Both the position numbers and the translations under genes were made by a program. From contig JASBVS010000054.1 in the NCBI GenBank assembly GCA_029960955.1, forward strand, positions 1-64,000: a stretch of 64,000 bases of DNA. Reading direction: 5' to 3'. The DNA comes from Bacillota bacterium. Lineage in GTDB: Bacteria > Bacillota > Sulfobacillia > JAIMAT01. The first letter of the stretch is position 1, and each line of letters begins with the position of its first letter. The notes below the pieces were generated by a model. It had not been told where the DNA came from and ran no database searches. It was given only the letters and a program-made list of their open reading frames with translations. Shown here one piece after another: positions 44,704 through 54,822 of the stretch.

Positions 44704-45057
44704 TGCTCCATCCTTCCCCCGCGCAGCCCGTCGCCGGAAGCCCCCGCGAGCTCCCGGGCGCGGCCTGCGCCCGGCTTGGCGCTTCATCTGATTATCGGCC
44801 GGCGCTCCGGCGCTGGCAATCGCTCGGGCGGCGGCTCCCCGGGCTCCCCGCTCGCCCGCCCGGGTGAACCGGACCGCGCCGAAGCGGCTTCCTTCCCCGC
44901 GGGTGGCAAGTTCTTTCGCGTACGGCGGCCGATTGCCACTTTGCGCCAATTGGCGGGGTGCTCTAAGCTGCTGGTGAAGGGGCGACAATCCTGGCTGCGT
45001 CTGGGAGATCGGCGCTGCCGTCCGGCGCGGTCCCGGTGCGGCATGGGGGCGAGAGGC
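44704..45057. other. 354-bp tatA/abrB divergent intergenic region
   Basis: No gene seen. The first 175 bp are GC-rich without clear signal apart from tatA's ribosome site. The half nearer abrB is comparatively AT-rich and holds the promoter and inverted repeats described separately. Confidence 0.6.
44941..44969 (+). promoter_or_regulatory. abrB promoter with palindromic operator
   Basis: TTGCGC (44941-44946) and TAAGCT (44964-44969) are separated by exactly 17 bp. A perfect 12-bp palindrome CGCCAATTGGCG (44944-44955) overlaps the -35 and spacer. Just upstream GTGGCAA (44903-44909) and TTGCCAC (44933-44939) form another inverted repeat. The leader to the abrB ATG would be about 80 bases. Autoregulation by AbrB is plausible. 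Confidence 0.5.
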
Positions 45058-45321
45058 ATGAAGGCGACGGGCATCGTTCGCAAGATCGACGAGCTGGGGC
45101 GCATCGTGCTGCCGATCGAGCTCCGGCGCACGCTGGACATCCAGCTGCACGACCCGCTGGAGATCTTCCTGCGGGACGACGCCATCGTGCTCCGCAAGTA
45201 CCAGGTCTCCTGCGTCTTCTGCGGGTCGCACGAAAACCTGACCACCTTCCGGAGGAAGACGGTCTGCGAGAACTGCCTGAAGGAGCTGGCGGCGCTCGAG
45301 AGCGAGCGCGTCGGCGCCTGA
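45058..45321 (+). CDS. abrB: AbrB-family transition-state regulator with C-terminal zinc-ribbon-like motif
   Basis: 87 residues from ATG 45058 (GGGGGCGAGAGG upstream). Residues 1-50 match the SpoVT/AbrB DNA-binding swapped-hairpin fold (MKATGIVRKIDELGRIVLPIELRRTLDI...LEIFLRDDAIVLRKY). The C-terminal part has CVFCG...CENC, a likely zinc ribbon found in clostridial AbrB relatives but absent in Bacillus AbrB. Such proteins repress stationary-phase genes during growth and bind DNA as tetramers. It stands 19 bp before the HAD-PheA gene and may share its transcript. An upstream ATG at 45043 is less likely. Confidence 0.9.
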   Translation: MKATGIVRKIDELGRIVLPIELRRTLDIQLHDPLEIFLRDDAIVLRKYQVSCVFCGSHENLTTFRRKTVCENCLKELAALESERVGA

Positions 45322-45340
45322 GGGGAGGACGCGGCGCGAC

Positions 45341-47017
45341 GTGGCCTCGACGGAGCCGGCGGCGGAGGCGGCGGGCGGCCCGCAGGCGGAGCCGGCCCCC
45401 CGCCCGTGCGCGGGCGGGCCCGTCCGGCTGGTCGTCTTCGACTTCGACGACACCCTCGCCCTGACGGGCATCGACTTCCCCGCCGTCAAGCGGCGGGTGG
45501 CCGAGCGCCTGGGGGCGGAGGGACTCTGGCAGGGGACGCCGGAAGAGGCGGCGGGCACGCCGCTCCCGCTTCTGGTCGAGCGGGCGGGCGGCCGGCCGCG
45601 GCTGGCCGCGGAGCTGCTGGCGATGGTGGAGGAGGCCGAGGCCGAGGGGCTGCGCCGCCTCCGCTGGAGCCCCGGGCTGGAGGCGACGCTGCACGCGCTT
45701 CGCCGCCGGGGCCTGCGCCTGGCGGTCCTGACCAACAACGCCCGCGGCCCCGTCGGGCGCGTCCTCGGGGAGGCGGGCCTGGACCGCTTCTTCGACGCGG
45801 TCGCCGGGCGCGAGGACGTGCCGGCGATGAAGCCCCACCCCGACGGGTTGCTGGCGCTCTGCGCCCGGCTGGGGGTGGCGCCGGCGGAGGCGCTCTTCGT
45901 CGGCGACTCGGAGGTCGACCAGCGGGCGGCCCGGCAGGCGGGTTGCGCCTTCGTCCGCTTCCTCCCGGGGGACGGCGGGGGCGGGCGGGGCGTGCCGGTC
46001 GCGGAGGACGTGGCGCGCATCGCGAGGCTGGAGGAGCTGGTGGCGATGGTGGACCCAGCCGGCGCACAGGCCGGGCGAGGAGAGGGAGGCGGGAGCCTCC
46101 GCATCGCCTATCAGGGGGAGCCGGGGGCGAACAGCGAGGCGGCGGCGCTCGCCTGGCGGAGCGGGGCGGAGACGGCGGGTCTGCCGGCCATCCGCGACGT
46201 CTTCGCGGCGGTCGCCGGGGGAGGGGCCGACTGCGGCCTGGTGCCGGTGGAGAACGCTTACGCCGGCACCATCGGGGAGACGCTCGACGGCTTCCTGGAG
46301 TTCGAGGTGGCGATCGTCGGCGAGGTCTACCAGGCGGTCCACCACCATTTGATGGCGCTTCCCGGCGTCCGCCTGGAGGCGGTCCGGCGGGTGGTCAGCC
46401 ATCCCCAGGCGCTGGCGCAGTGCGCGGAGAGTCTCCGCCGCCGCGGCTGGGAGCCGGTGGCGGCCAGGGATACGGCCGGCGCGGCCCGCGAGCTGCGGGC
46501 CCGGGCGGACCAGGCCGGCGCGGGCGCGGGTGGCGGCCCGCTGCCGGCGGAGCTGGCCGAGACGGCCGTCCTGGCTTCGCGGCGGGCGGCGGCGCTCTAC
46601 CGCCTCGAGATCCTGCTGGAGAACCTGGAGGACCGGCCGGACAACGCCACCCGCTTCTGGGTGATCGCGCCGGCCGGAGCGGCCCGCCTCCCCGGCGGGC
46701 CCGAGGAAGGCGGCCCCGGCCGGCCGCCGGGGTCGCGCTGGAAGACGACGCTGGTGATGGCCACCGAGCACGCGCCGGGCGCGCTCTGGCGGGCGCTGGG
46801 CGCCTTCGCCCGGCGGGAGGTCAACCTCTCCAAGCTGGAGTCGCGGCCCAACCGGCGCCGCCCGTGGGAGGCGCTCTTCTTCGTCGACGCCGACGGCTAC
46901 GCGGCCGAGGAGCCGCTGGCGGGCGCCCTCGCCGAGCTGGCCGGTCTCACCACCTGGTACCGGCTGCTGGGCAGCTACCGCGCCGAGGAACCGCCGGGAC
47001 CGGTGGCGCTTCCTTAG
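45341..47017 (+). CDS. pheA: HAD-family phosphatase fused to prephenate dehydratase with ACT domain
   Basis: 558 residues in a single open frame. Residues ~28-236 form a HAD hydrolase: FDFDDTLA (nucleophile D34, D36), VLTNN, MKPHPDG (K164) and FVGDSEVDQRA (D189, D193). Residues ~253-440 are prephenate dehydratase: AYQGEPGANSEAAAL, LVPVENAYAGTIGETLD, VSHPQALAQC and the catalytic NATRF. Residues ~465-545 are an ACT domain with the Phe-binding ESRP (LSKLESRPNRR). Prephenate dehydratase makes phenylpyruvate; the phosphatase-like domain has no known partner role there. No stop or frameshift separates the parts. The start is GTG 45341 with GGGGAGG upstream. Confidence 0.92.
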   Translation: MASTEPAAEAAGGPQAEPAPRPCAGGPVRLVVFDFDDTLALTGIDFPAVKRRVAERLGAEGLWQGTPEEAAGTPLPLLVERAGGRPRLAAELLAMVEEAEAEGLRRLRWSPGLEATLHALRRRGLRLAVLTNNARGPVGRVLGEAGLDRFFDAVAGREDVPAMKPHPDGLLALCARLGVAPAEALFVGDSEVDQRAARQAGCAFVRFLPGDGGGGRGVPVAEDVARIARLEELVAMVDPAGAQAGRGEGGGSLRIAYQGEPGANSEAAALAWRSGAETAGLPAIRDVFAAVAGGGADCGLVPVENAYAGTIGETLDGFLEFEVAIVGEVYQAVHHHLMALPGVRLEAVRRVVSHPQALAQCAESLRRRGWEPVAARDTAGAARELRARADQAGAGAGGGPLPAELAETAVLASRRAAALYRLEILLENLEDRPDNATRFWVIAPAGAARLPGGPEEGGPGRPPGSRWKTTLVMATEHAPGALWRALGAFARREVNLSKLESRPNRRRPWEALFFVDADGYAAEEPLAGALAELAGLTTWYRLLGSYRAEEPPGPVALP

Positions 47018-47047
47018 GACTAGGCCGGCGGCGGCCCGGCGCGCGGC

Positions 47048-47734
47048 TCAGCCGGTCAGGTCCTCCACCACCGTCACGCCGTTCATCGCCATGTGGTAGA
47101 GGAAGAGCCGGTGGAAGAGGTCGCCGGGGTGGTCGGGCGCGTCGTAGGTGTCGACCAGGCGGGCGGGGACCAGCACCTCGTAGTCGAGCTGGTGCTGGTC
47201 GCGGTAGAGCTTGACCGGCATGACCGTGTGGTAGACGCAGAGATCCGTGCAGTCGCCGACCACCACGAAGCGGCGGAAGCGTCGAGCCGCCGCCGGGAAC
47301 CAGTCCCCGGCCCAGACGGAGCTCAGGCAGTTCTTCGCCACCACCTGGTAGCTCCCGGCGAAAGGAAGAGCGGCCAGCTCCGGCACCAGCTCCGTCTCGC
47401 TGCTCCCCCGCACGCAGTGCGCGGGGTAGGCGGCGAACTCGCGCGCCTGCGGGTCGTGGTGGTCGCAGAACTGGTAGATGGCGCGGACCCCGGCGGCGTG
47501 CGCCAGCTCCAGCAGGCGGGCGATCGGCGCCGAGAGCGCCGCCACGCGGGGCGAGGCGAGCGGGCCCTCGCTGGCGAAGCCGCGGATCATGTCGACGACG
47601 AGGATGGCCAGGCGGTCCGCTCCGCCCGCCTCGGCCACCACCTCGGCCAGCGGCCGCGGGGCGAGCGACGCCTGCCAGGCTGCCAGGCGCTCCAGGAAGG
47701 CCTCGTCGACCTGCATGTCGACCGGTAGGCTCAC
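47048..47734 (-). CDS. Isochorismatase-family cysteine hydrolase
   Basis: 228 residues from GTG 47734 with GGGAGGAGGGAG upstream. The catalytic triad is visible: Asp in LAILVVDMIRGF, Lys in QVVAKNCLSS and Cys in VVVGDCTDLCVYHTV. The group includes nicotinamidases, ureidoacrylate and biuret amidohydrolases and isochorismatases. AHCVRGSSETELVPEL fits the general nicotinamidase-like pattern but the metal-site histidines typical of true nicotinamidase (for example DxH) are only partly evident (FCDHHDPQ). The substrate is open. It is convergent with the HAD-PheA gene and divergent from the glycosyltransferase. Confidence 0.85.
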   Translation of the reverse strand: MSLPVDMQVDEAFLERLAAWQASLAPRPLAEVVAEAGGADRLAILVVDMIRGFASEGPLASPRVAALSAPIARLLELAHAAGVRAIYQFCDHHDPQAREFAAYPAHCVRGSSETELVPELAALPFAGSYQVVAKNCLSSVWAGDWFPAAARRFRRFVVVGDCTDLCVYHTVMPVKLYRDQHQLDYEVLVPARLVDTYDAPDHPGDLFHRLFLYHMAMNGVTVVEDLTG

Positions 47735-47750
47735 GGGCGCTCCCTCCTCC

Positions 47751-47804
47751 CGGCCCGGTGCGAAGCCCGGCCTCGTCCAAGCCCCGGCCCGTTGCGAAGC
47801 CCGG
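47751..47804. repeat. 20-bp direct repeat in isochorismatase/glycosyltransferase divergent region
   Basis: CGGCCCGGTGCGAAGCCCGG at 47751-47770 recurs at 47785-47804 with a single mismatch. The copies start 34 bp apart in the 116-bp divergent spacer. They could be paired regulator sites. Confidence 0.5.
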
Positions 47805-47850
47805 GGCGGATGGGTAGACAGAATCTTGGATACGAAGGGGGCGATCTCCT

Positions 47851-48906
47851 CTGCGCGTCGCCCTTCTGGCGCCCGTCACCTGGCGCGTGCCGCCCGACGG
47901 GTACGGTCCCTGGGAGCAGGTGGTGGCCGGCCTCGCCGAGGGGCTGGTCGCCCGGGGCCACGAGGTGACCGTCTTCGCCAGCGGCGACAGCCGGCCGGCG
48001 GGCCGCCTGGAGGCCGTGGTACCCGAGCACCTGGGCGCGCACCCGGAGCTGCCGGCCCGCGAGCTGGAGCTGCTGCACGTCGCCCACGCCTTCGCCGAGG
48101 CGCGGCGCGGCCGCTTCGACCTGCTCCACAACCACCTCAACTGCCACCCGCTGGTCTTCACGCCGCTGGTGGACGTGCCGGTGGTGACCACGCTCCACGG
48201 CTCGGCCTTCCTGGAGCCGGCGACGCGGGTGATCTACCGCAGGTTCGCCGACCTTCCCTACGTGGCGATCAGCCGGGCGGAGCGGGAGGCGCTGCCGGAG
48301 CTCCGCTACGTGGCCACCGTGCCCAACGGGATCCGGCTGGGGGACTTCCCCTTCGCGCCCTCGCCCGGGCGCTACCTCGCCTTCTACGGGCGGCTCTCGC
48401 CCAAGAAGGGCGCCGACCGGGCGGTGGCGGTGGCGGAACGGGCGGGTCTGCCGCTCCGCCTGGCCGGGCCCGTGCCGCCGGAGGAGCGCGCCTTCTTCGA
48501 GGAGGCGATCCGGCCGCGCCTGCGCGGGCGCGTGGAGTACGTGGGGGAGGTGAGGGGGGCGGAGAGGGCGCGCTTCCTGGGGGGAGCGCTCGCCCTCCTG
48601 CAGCTGAACCGCGTGCCGGAACCCTTCGGCCTGGCCATGGTCGAGGCGATGGCCTGCGGCGTGCCGGTGGTGGGGACGGCGGTCGGCGCCATCCCGGAGG
48701 TGGTGGCCGACCGGGTGACCGGCCGGCTGGTGACGGACGGGGAGGACGAGGAAGTGATCGCGGCGGCGGTCCGCGCCCTGGCGGGGATCGAGCTCCTCGA
48801 CCGGGCGGCCTGCCGGCGGCGGGTCGAGAGCTTCTTTACCGTCGAGCGGATGGTGGAAGGCTACGAACGCGTGTACGAGGCCGTCACGCGGGAGGGTCGC
48901 CGGTAG
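47851..48906 (+). CDS. GT4-like glycosyltransferase, probable CTG start
   Basis: 351 residues. The N-terminus from CTG 47851 reads MRVALLAPVTWRVPPDGYGPWEQVVAGLAEGLVARGHEVTVFA, the canonical GT4 opening. The first usual start (GTG 47887) would cut off the first beta strand. AAGGGGG lies about 10 bases before the CTG. Other motifs: VPNGIRLGDF, AFYGRLSPKKGADRAVAVAE and EPFGLAMVEAMACGVPVVGTAVGAIPEVV (nucleotide-sugar Glu7). The family transfers sugar from a nucleotide donor with retention. Acceptor and donor are unknown. It stands alone. Confidence 0.88.
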   Translation: MRVALLAPVTWRVPPDGYGPWEQVVAGLAEGLVARGHEVTVFASGDSRPAGRLEAVVPEHLGAHPELPARELELLHVAHAFAEARRGRFDLLHNHLNCHPLVFTPLVDVPVVTTLHGSAFLEPATRVIYRRFADLPYVAISRAEREALPELRYVATVPNGIRLGDFPFAPSPGRYLAFYGRLSPKKGADRAVAVAERAGLPLRLAGPVPPEERAFFEEAIRPRLRGRVEYVGEVRGAERARFLGGALALLQLNRVPEPFGLAMVEAMACGVPVVGTAVGAIPEVVADRVTGRLVTDGEDEEVIAAAVRALAGIELLDRAACRRRVESFFTVERMVEGYERVYEAVTREGRR

Positions 48907-49010
48907 CAGGCCCCCTTCCTGGCGCGCGGCGGGCGCGGGACGGCGCGCGGAAGCGACTCCGGCACGGAACGCGGCGAGGACGACGCAGTCGACGAGGAGG
49001 CGGATGTGGC

Positions 49011-49325
49011 ATGGAACGCTGGGAGTCGATCGGCAAGCCCGAGGAGTACCCCGAGAACGACCGCAGGAAGCTGACCGTCCACGGTTACGAGATCGTCCTC
49101 TTCCACCTGCCCTCCGGCTTCTACGCCGTCACCAGCACCTGCCCGCACGCGGGCGGCCCGCTGGAGGAGGCCAAGGTGGTGGGCGAGCACGAGATCCAGT
49201 GCCCCTGGCACCGCTACCGCTACGACCTGGCGGACGGCCACTCGACCAACCAGCCGATGTACAAGGCGCGCGTCTACCCCGTGAAGGAGGAGAACGGCGA
49301 GCTCTACGTGGGCCTGCCGGGGTAG
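49011..49325 (+). CDS. Small Rieske [2Fe-2S] ferredoxin-like protein
   Basis: 104 residues from ATG 49011 with GAGGAGG upstream. The cluster ligands are CPHAGG (CxH) and CPWHRYRYD (CxxH) separated by ~18 residues, as in soluble Rieske ferredoxins of the NirD/BphF type. There is no membrane anchor. It probably transfers electrons to an oxygenase or reductase not encoded here. The sequence opens MERWESIGKPEEYPENDRRKL. It ends at a hairpin upstream of uvrA. Confidence 0.88.
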   Translation: MERWESIGKPEEYPENDRRKLTVHGYEIVLFHLPSGFYAVTSTCPHAGGPLEEAKVVGEHEIQCPWHRYRYDLADGHSTNQPMYKARVYPVKEENGELYVGLPG

Positions 49326-49352
49326 TCGATGCACAGGGCGAAAACGCGGGCG

Positions 49353-49382
49353 ATGATATCATAAGTTCAGCAGCCTAGGCTG
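49353..49382. promoter_or_regulatory. Two palindromes and -10-like TATCAT upstream of uvrA
   Basis: ATGATATCAT (49353-49362, perfect 10-bp) contains TATCAT, one base from TATAAT. CAGCCTAGGCTG (49371-49382, perfect 12-bp) follows 8 bp later. They lie between the Rieske gene and uvrA. They do not match the Gram-positive LexA box CGAAC-N4-GTTCG. Confidence 0.45.
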
Positions 49383-49389
49383 TCGGGTA

Positions 49390-49411
49390 GCCGGGCCCCG
49401 GCGGGCCCGGC
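49390..49411 (+). terminator. Hairpin with pyrimidine tract after the Rieske gene
   Basis: GCCGGGCCC (49390-49398) pairs with GGGCCCGGC (49403-49411) around CGGC, followed by CTTCTTCCCTCCC. It may terminate the Rieske transcript. If the promoter at 49353-49362 is real, it instead lies in the uvrA leader. Confidence 0.6.
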
Positions 49412-49475
49412 CTTCTTCCCTCCCGGTCGCGACGGGGGCCCCGGCGAGCCCGGCGCAGGGGAGGCCGAAGGCGGG

Positions 49476-52388
<2,913 letters not shown>

Positions 52389-52409
52389 CGCCTCCCCGGG
52401 ACCGGGGCC

Positions 52410-53519
52410 ATGCGCCGCCCGCTCGCCTTCTCCGCCCGCCTCCTCCTCGCCTTCGTCGGCGTCGTCCTCCTGGCCACGCTGATCCACGAGGCGCTGGTCG
52501 CCGCCCGCCTCGGCGTCTGGACCCGGAGCGGACTCCAGCCCGGTGTGGCCGCGGGCGTCGCCCTCGACATGCTCCTCGCGGGCGGCCTGGCCATGGTCGC
52601 GGCCGTGGCGCTGGCGCTCCTCCTGGGCCGGGCGCTCCTCGGGCCGCTCGAGCGGGCGATCGCGGCGGCGGCGCGGCTCGCCGGCGGCGACTACGGGGTG
52701 CGCTTGGAGACGTCGGGCGACCGCGACCTCGACGGCCTGGCCCTGGCGCTCAACCGCCTGGCGGAGCGGCTGGAGGAGGGCGAGAGGACGCGCCGGGACC
52801 TGCTCGGGGACGTCGCCCACGAGCTGCGCAACCCGCTGGCCACGCTGCAGGGCTACGTGGAGGCGCTGCGCGACGGCGTGCTCGAGCCGGGACCGGAGGC
52901 GATGGAGACGCTGGCGGGGGAGATCCGGCGCCTCAGCCGGCTGGTCGACGACCTGCAGGAGCTGAACCGGATCGAGCGGCGCGACGTGACGCTCCACCTC
53001 GAGCCCGTCGACCTGCGCGAGGCGGTCGACTCGGCGCTGGCGCTGCGCCGGGCGGAGCTGGCGGCGGGCGGGTACCGGGTGGAGGTGTCGGTGCCGGAAG
53101 GGCTTCCTCCGCTGGCGGCCGACCGCGACCGGCTGGCGCAGGTGCTGGGCAACCTGCTGGACAACGCGATCCGCTACACGCCGGCCGGCGGGCGGATCCG
53201 GGTGGAGGCGTGGGCGGAGCGGGGCCGGGGCCGGCTCTTCTGGTCGGTGGGCAACAGCGGCCCCGGCCTCTCTCCGGAGGAAGCCCGCCACGTCTTCGAC
53301 CGCTTCTACCGCGCGGAGCGCTCCCGCGCGCGCTCCACGGGCGGCGCGGGGCTGGGGCTGGCCATCGTCCGCGGGCTGGTGGAGATGCACGGCGGGCGGA
53401 TCGAGGTGTCGAGCACGCCGGCGGAGCCGGGCGGCCCGCCCGGGCGCTGGACCGAATTCCGGCTGCGCTGGCCGGCGTGGGGAGGTGGCCGGGCTGGCAC
53501 GGGTGCTGGTGGTCGATGA
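52410..53519 (+). CDS. Two-component sensor histidine kinase
   Basis: 369 residues. Two membrane segments (~8-30 and ~48-76) flank a very short extracytoplasmic loop of ~20 residues, then a HAMP domain (LLGPLERAIAAAARLAGGDYGVRL), the dimerisation box DVAHELRNPLATLQGY with His137, and the ATPase boxes NLLDNAIRYTP (N), NSGPGLSPEE (G1), VFDRFYR (F) and GAGLGLAIVRGLVEMHGG (G2). The near absence of a sensor domain suggests membrane or partner-protein sensing. Its gene overlaps the response regulator by about 25-35 bp. Confidence 0.93.
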   Translation: MRRPLAFSARLLLAFVGVVLLATLIHEALVAARLGVWTRSGLQPGVAAGVALDMLLAGGLAMVAAVALALLLGRALLGPLERAIAAAARLAGGDYGVRLETSGDRDLDGLALALNRLAERLEEGERTRRDLLGDVAHELRNPLATLQGYVEALRDGVLEPGPEAMETLAGEIRRLSRLVDDLQELNRIERRDVTLHLEPVDLREAVDSALALRRAELAAGGYRVEVSVPEGLPPLAADRDRLAQVLGNLLDNAIRYTPAGGRIRVEAWAERGRGRLFWSVGNSGPGLSPEEARHVFDRFYRAERSRARSTGGAGLGLAIVRGLVEMHGGRIEVSSTPAEPGGPPGRWTEFRLRWPAWGGGRAGTGAGGR

Positions 53520-54210
53520 CGAGGCGCCCATCCGGCGGGTGGTGCGCGCCTACCTGGAGCGCGAGGGGCACGAGGTGCTGGAGGCGGCCGACGGTGACGA
53601 GGCCTGGCGGCTCTCCAGGGAGGCACGGCCCGACCTGGTCGTCCTGGACCTCCTGCTGCCCGGCGTCCCGGGCCTCGAGCTCTGTCGGCGCATCCGCGCC
53701 GCCGGCCGGACGGGCGTCATCCTCCTGACCGCCCGCGGCGAGGAGGCCGACCGCGTGGCCGGCCTCCGCCTGGGCGCCGACGACTACGTGACCAAGCCCT
53801 TCAGCCCCGCCGAGCTGGCGGCGCGGGTCGAGGCCGTCCTCCGCCGGCTGGCCTCCTCCCCGCAGGAAGGGGGCGGGGCGGCGCAGGCGGCGCCGCCCCC
53901 GGCGGGGGCGGTCCTGCGCGCGGGCGAGCTGGCGCTCGACCCGGTGGCCCACCGCGCCACGCTCGCCGGCCGCATCCTCGACCTGACGCCGACCGAGTTC
54001 CGCCTGCTGGAGACGCTGCTGCGCGAGCCCGGCCGGGCCTTCACCCGGGCGCAGCTGGCGGAGCGGGCGCTCCTCCACGCCGACGAGGCGGTGGAGCGGA
54101 CCATCGACAGCCACGTCCGCAACCTGCGCCGGAAGCTGGGCGACGAGCCGGAGCAGCCCCGCTACATCGAGACCGTCTTCGGGGTGGGCTACCGCCTGCG
54201 CGCCGGCTGA
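53485..54210 (+). CDS. OmpR/PhoB-family response regulator
   Basis: About 240 residues. The receiver domain has the acidic pair VVDDEAP, the phospho-acceptor Asp in DLVVLDLLLPG, Thr in ILLTARG and Lys in YVTKPFSPAEL. The C-terminal winged helix (ILDLTPTEFRLLETLLREPGRAFTRAQL...TIDSHVRNLRRKLGDEPEQPRYIETVFGVGYRL) is OmpR type. GTG 53485 overlaps its own Shine-Dalgarno GGGGAGG, so CTG 53494 (MARVLVVDDE) at 8-base spacing is the likelier start. It works with the overlapping upstream kinase; target genes are unknown. Confidence 0.93.
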   Translation: MAGLARVLVVDDEAPIRRVVRAYLEREGHEVLEAADGDEAWRLSREARPDLVVLDLLLPGVPGLELCRRIRAAGRTGVILLTARGEEADRVAGLRLGADDYVTKPFSPAELAARVEAVLRRLASSPQEGGGAAQAAPPPAGAVLRAGELALDPVAHRATLAGRILDLTPTEFRLLETLLREPGRAFTRAQLAERALLHADEAVERTIDSHVRNLRRKLGDEPEQPRYIETVFGVGYRLRAG

Positions 54211-54242
54211 GGCCGCCGGGACGGCCGGCTCCGCCGGAGGGC

Positions 54243-54485
54243 TCAGCGCTCCTTCAGCACGTCGCGCATGCGCCGGTACTCCTCCTCCGTAATCTCCCCG
54301 CGCGCGTAGCGCTCGCGCAGGAGCTCCAGCGCCCGGTCGGTCCCCGGCTCGGCGGGCGGCACTCCCCCGCCGCCGGGCCGCCGCACGATCAGCCAGACGA
54401 TGAGGGCGATGACGGCGAGGGGGATCAGCCAGGCCAGCAGCATCCAGAGGAAGCCCCAGCCGTAGGGACCGTAGAGGGACATCAT
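54243..54485 (-). CDS. SHOCT-domain small membrane protein
   Basis: 80 residues from ATG 54485 (AAGGGGGTGAG upstream). One membrane helix (GFLWMLLAWLIPLAVIALIVWLIVRR) is followed by a Gly/Pro linker and the C-terminal SHOCT motif (DRALELLRERYARGEITEEEYRRMRDVLKER). SHOCT is a short oligomerisation domain found at the ends of many membrane proteins; no enzymatic role is known. It is convergent with the response regulator and divergent from fhs. Confidence 0.85.
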   Translation of the reverse strand: MMSLYGPYGWGFLWMLLAWLIPLAVIALIVWLIVRRPGGGGVPPAEPGTDRALELLRERYARGEITEEEYRRMRDVLKER

Positions 54486-54822
54486 GGCGCACTCACCCCC
54501 TTCCGCGTCGGCTCGGCTTCCTTCCTCCCGCTCCCGCAGGCTATGGGGGCGCGATGCAGGACCCGGGCAGGGCGCGTGCAGGAGGTCTCGGATCCGCGTG
54601 CACTTCCGGTGCAGAATCGGGAGGCAGGGCCGGGCAGGCTTCCTCCGGGCGGGCGGGGCGCGGCCGGCCGGGCCGCTCCATGACCCGCCAGGGCGATGGA
54701 CGCCCTCGCCGGCCGGCACCAGAATGGGCGGGGCGTCCGCCGGGGCGCGCCCTCCCGCGGACGGGCGGTCCGCGCGCCGGGCGATCCGACGGCCATCCGA
54801 CCGAAGGAAGAGGCGATCGACG
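54486..54822. other. 337-bp SHOCT/fhs divergent intergenic region
   Basis: No gene seen. CGCGTGCA occurs twice (54573-54580 and 54595-54602, 22 bp apart) with a further GGTGCA before AGAATC at ~54608, a possible operator/-10 zone. Several GC-rich hairpins follow. I looked for a ZTP (pfl) or THF riboswitch, both known before fhs genes, and could not convincingly match either. Confidence 0.4.

Noticed and set aside
49326-49475. LexA box upstream of uvrA
   Set aside because: No CGAAC-N4-GTTCG match was seen; the palindromes present have other sequences.
54486-54822. THF or ZTP riboswitch before fhs
   Set aside because: Some ZTP-like strings occur (CCGCCGGGGC), but the conserved CCGCCUGGGCA and the 5' half of the motif were not found. 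A covariance search would be decisive.
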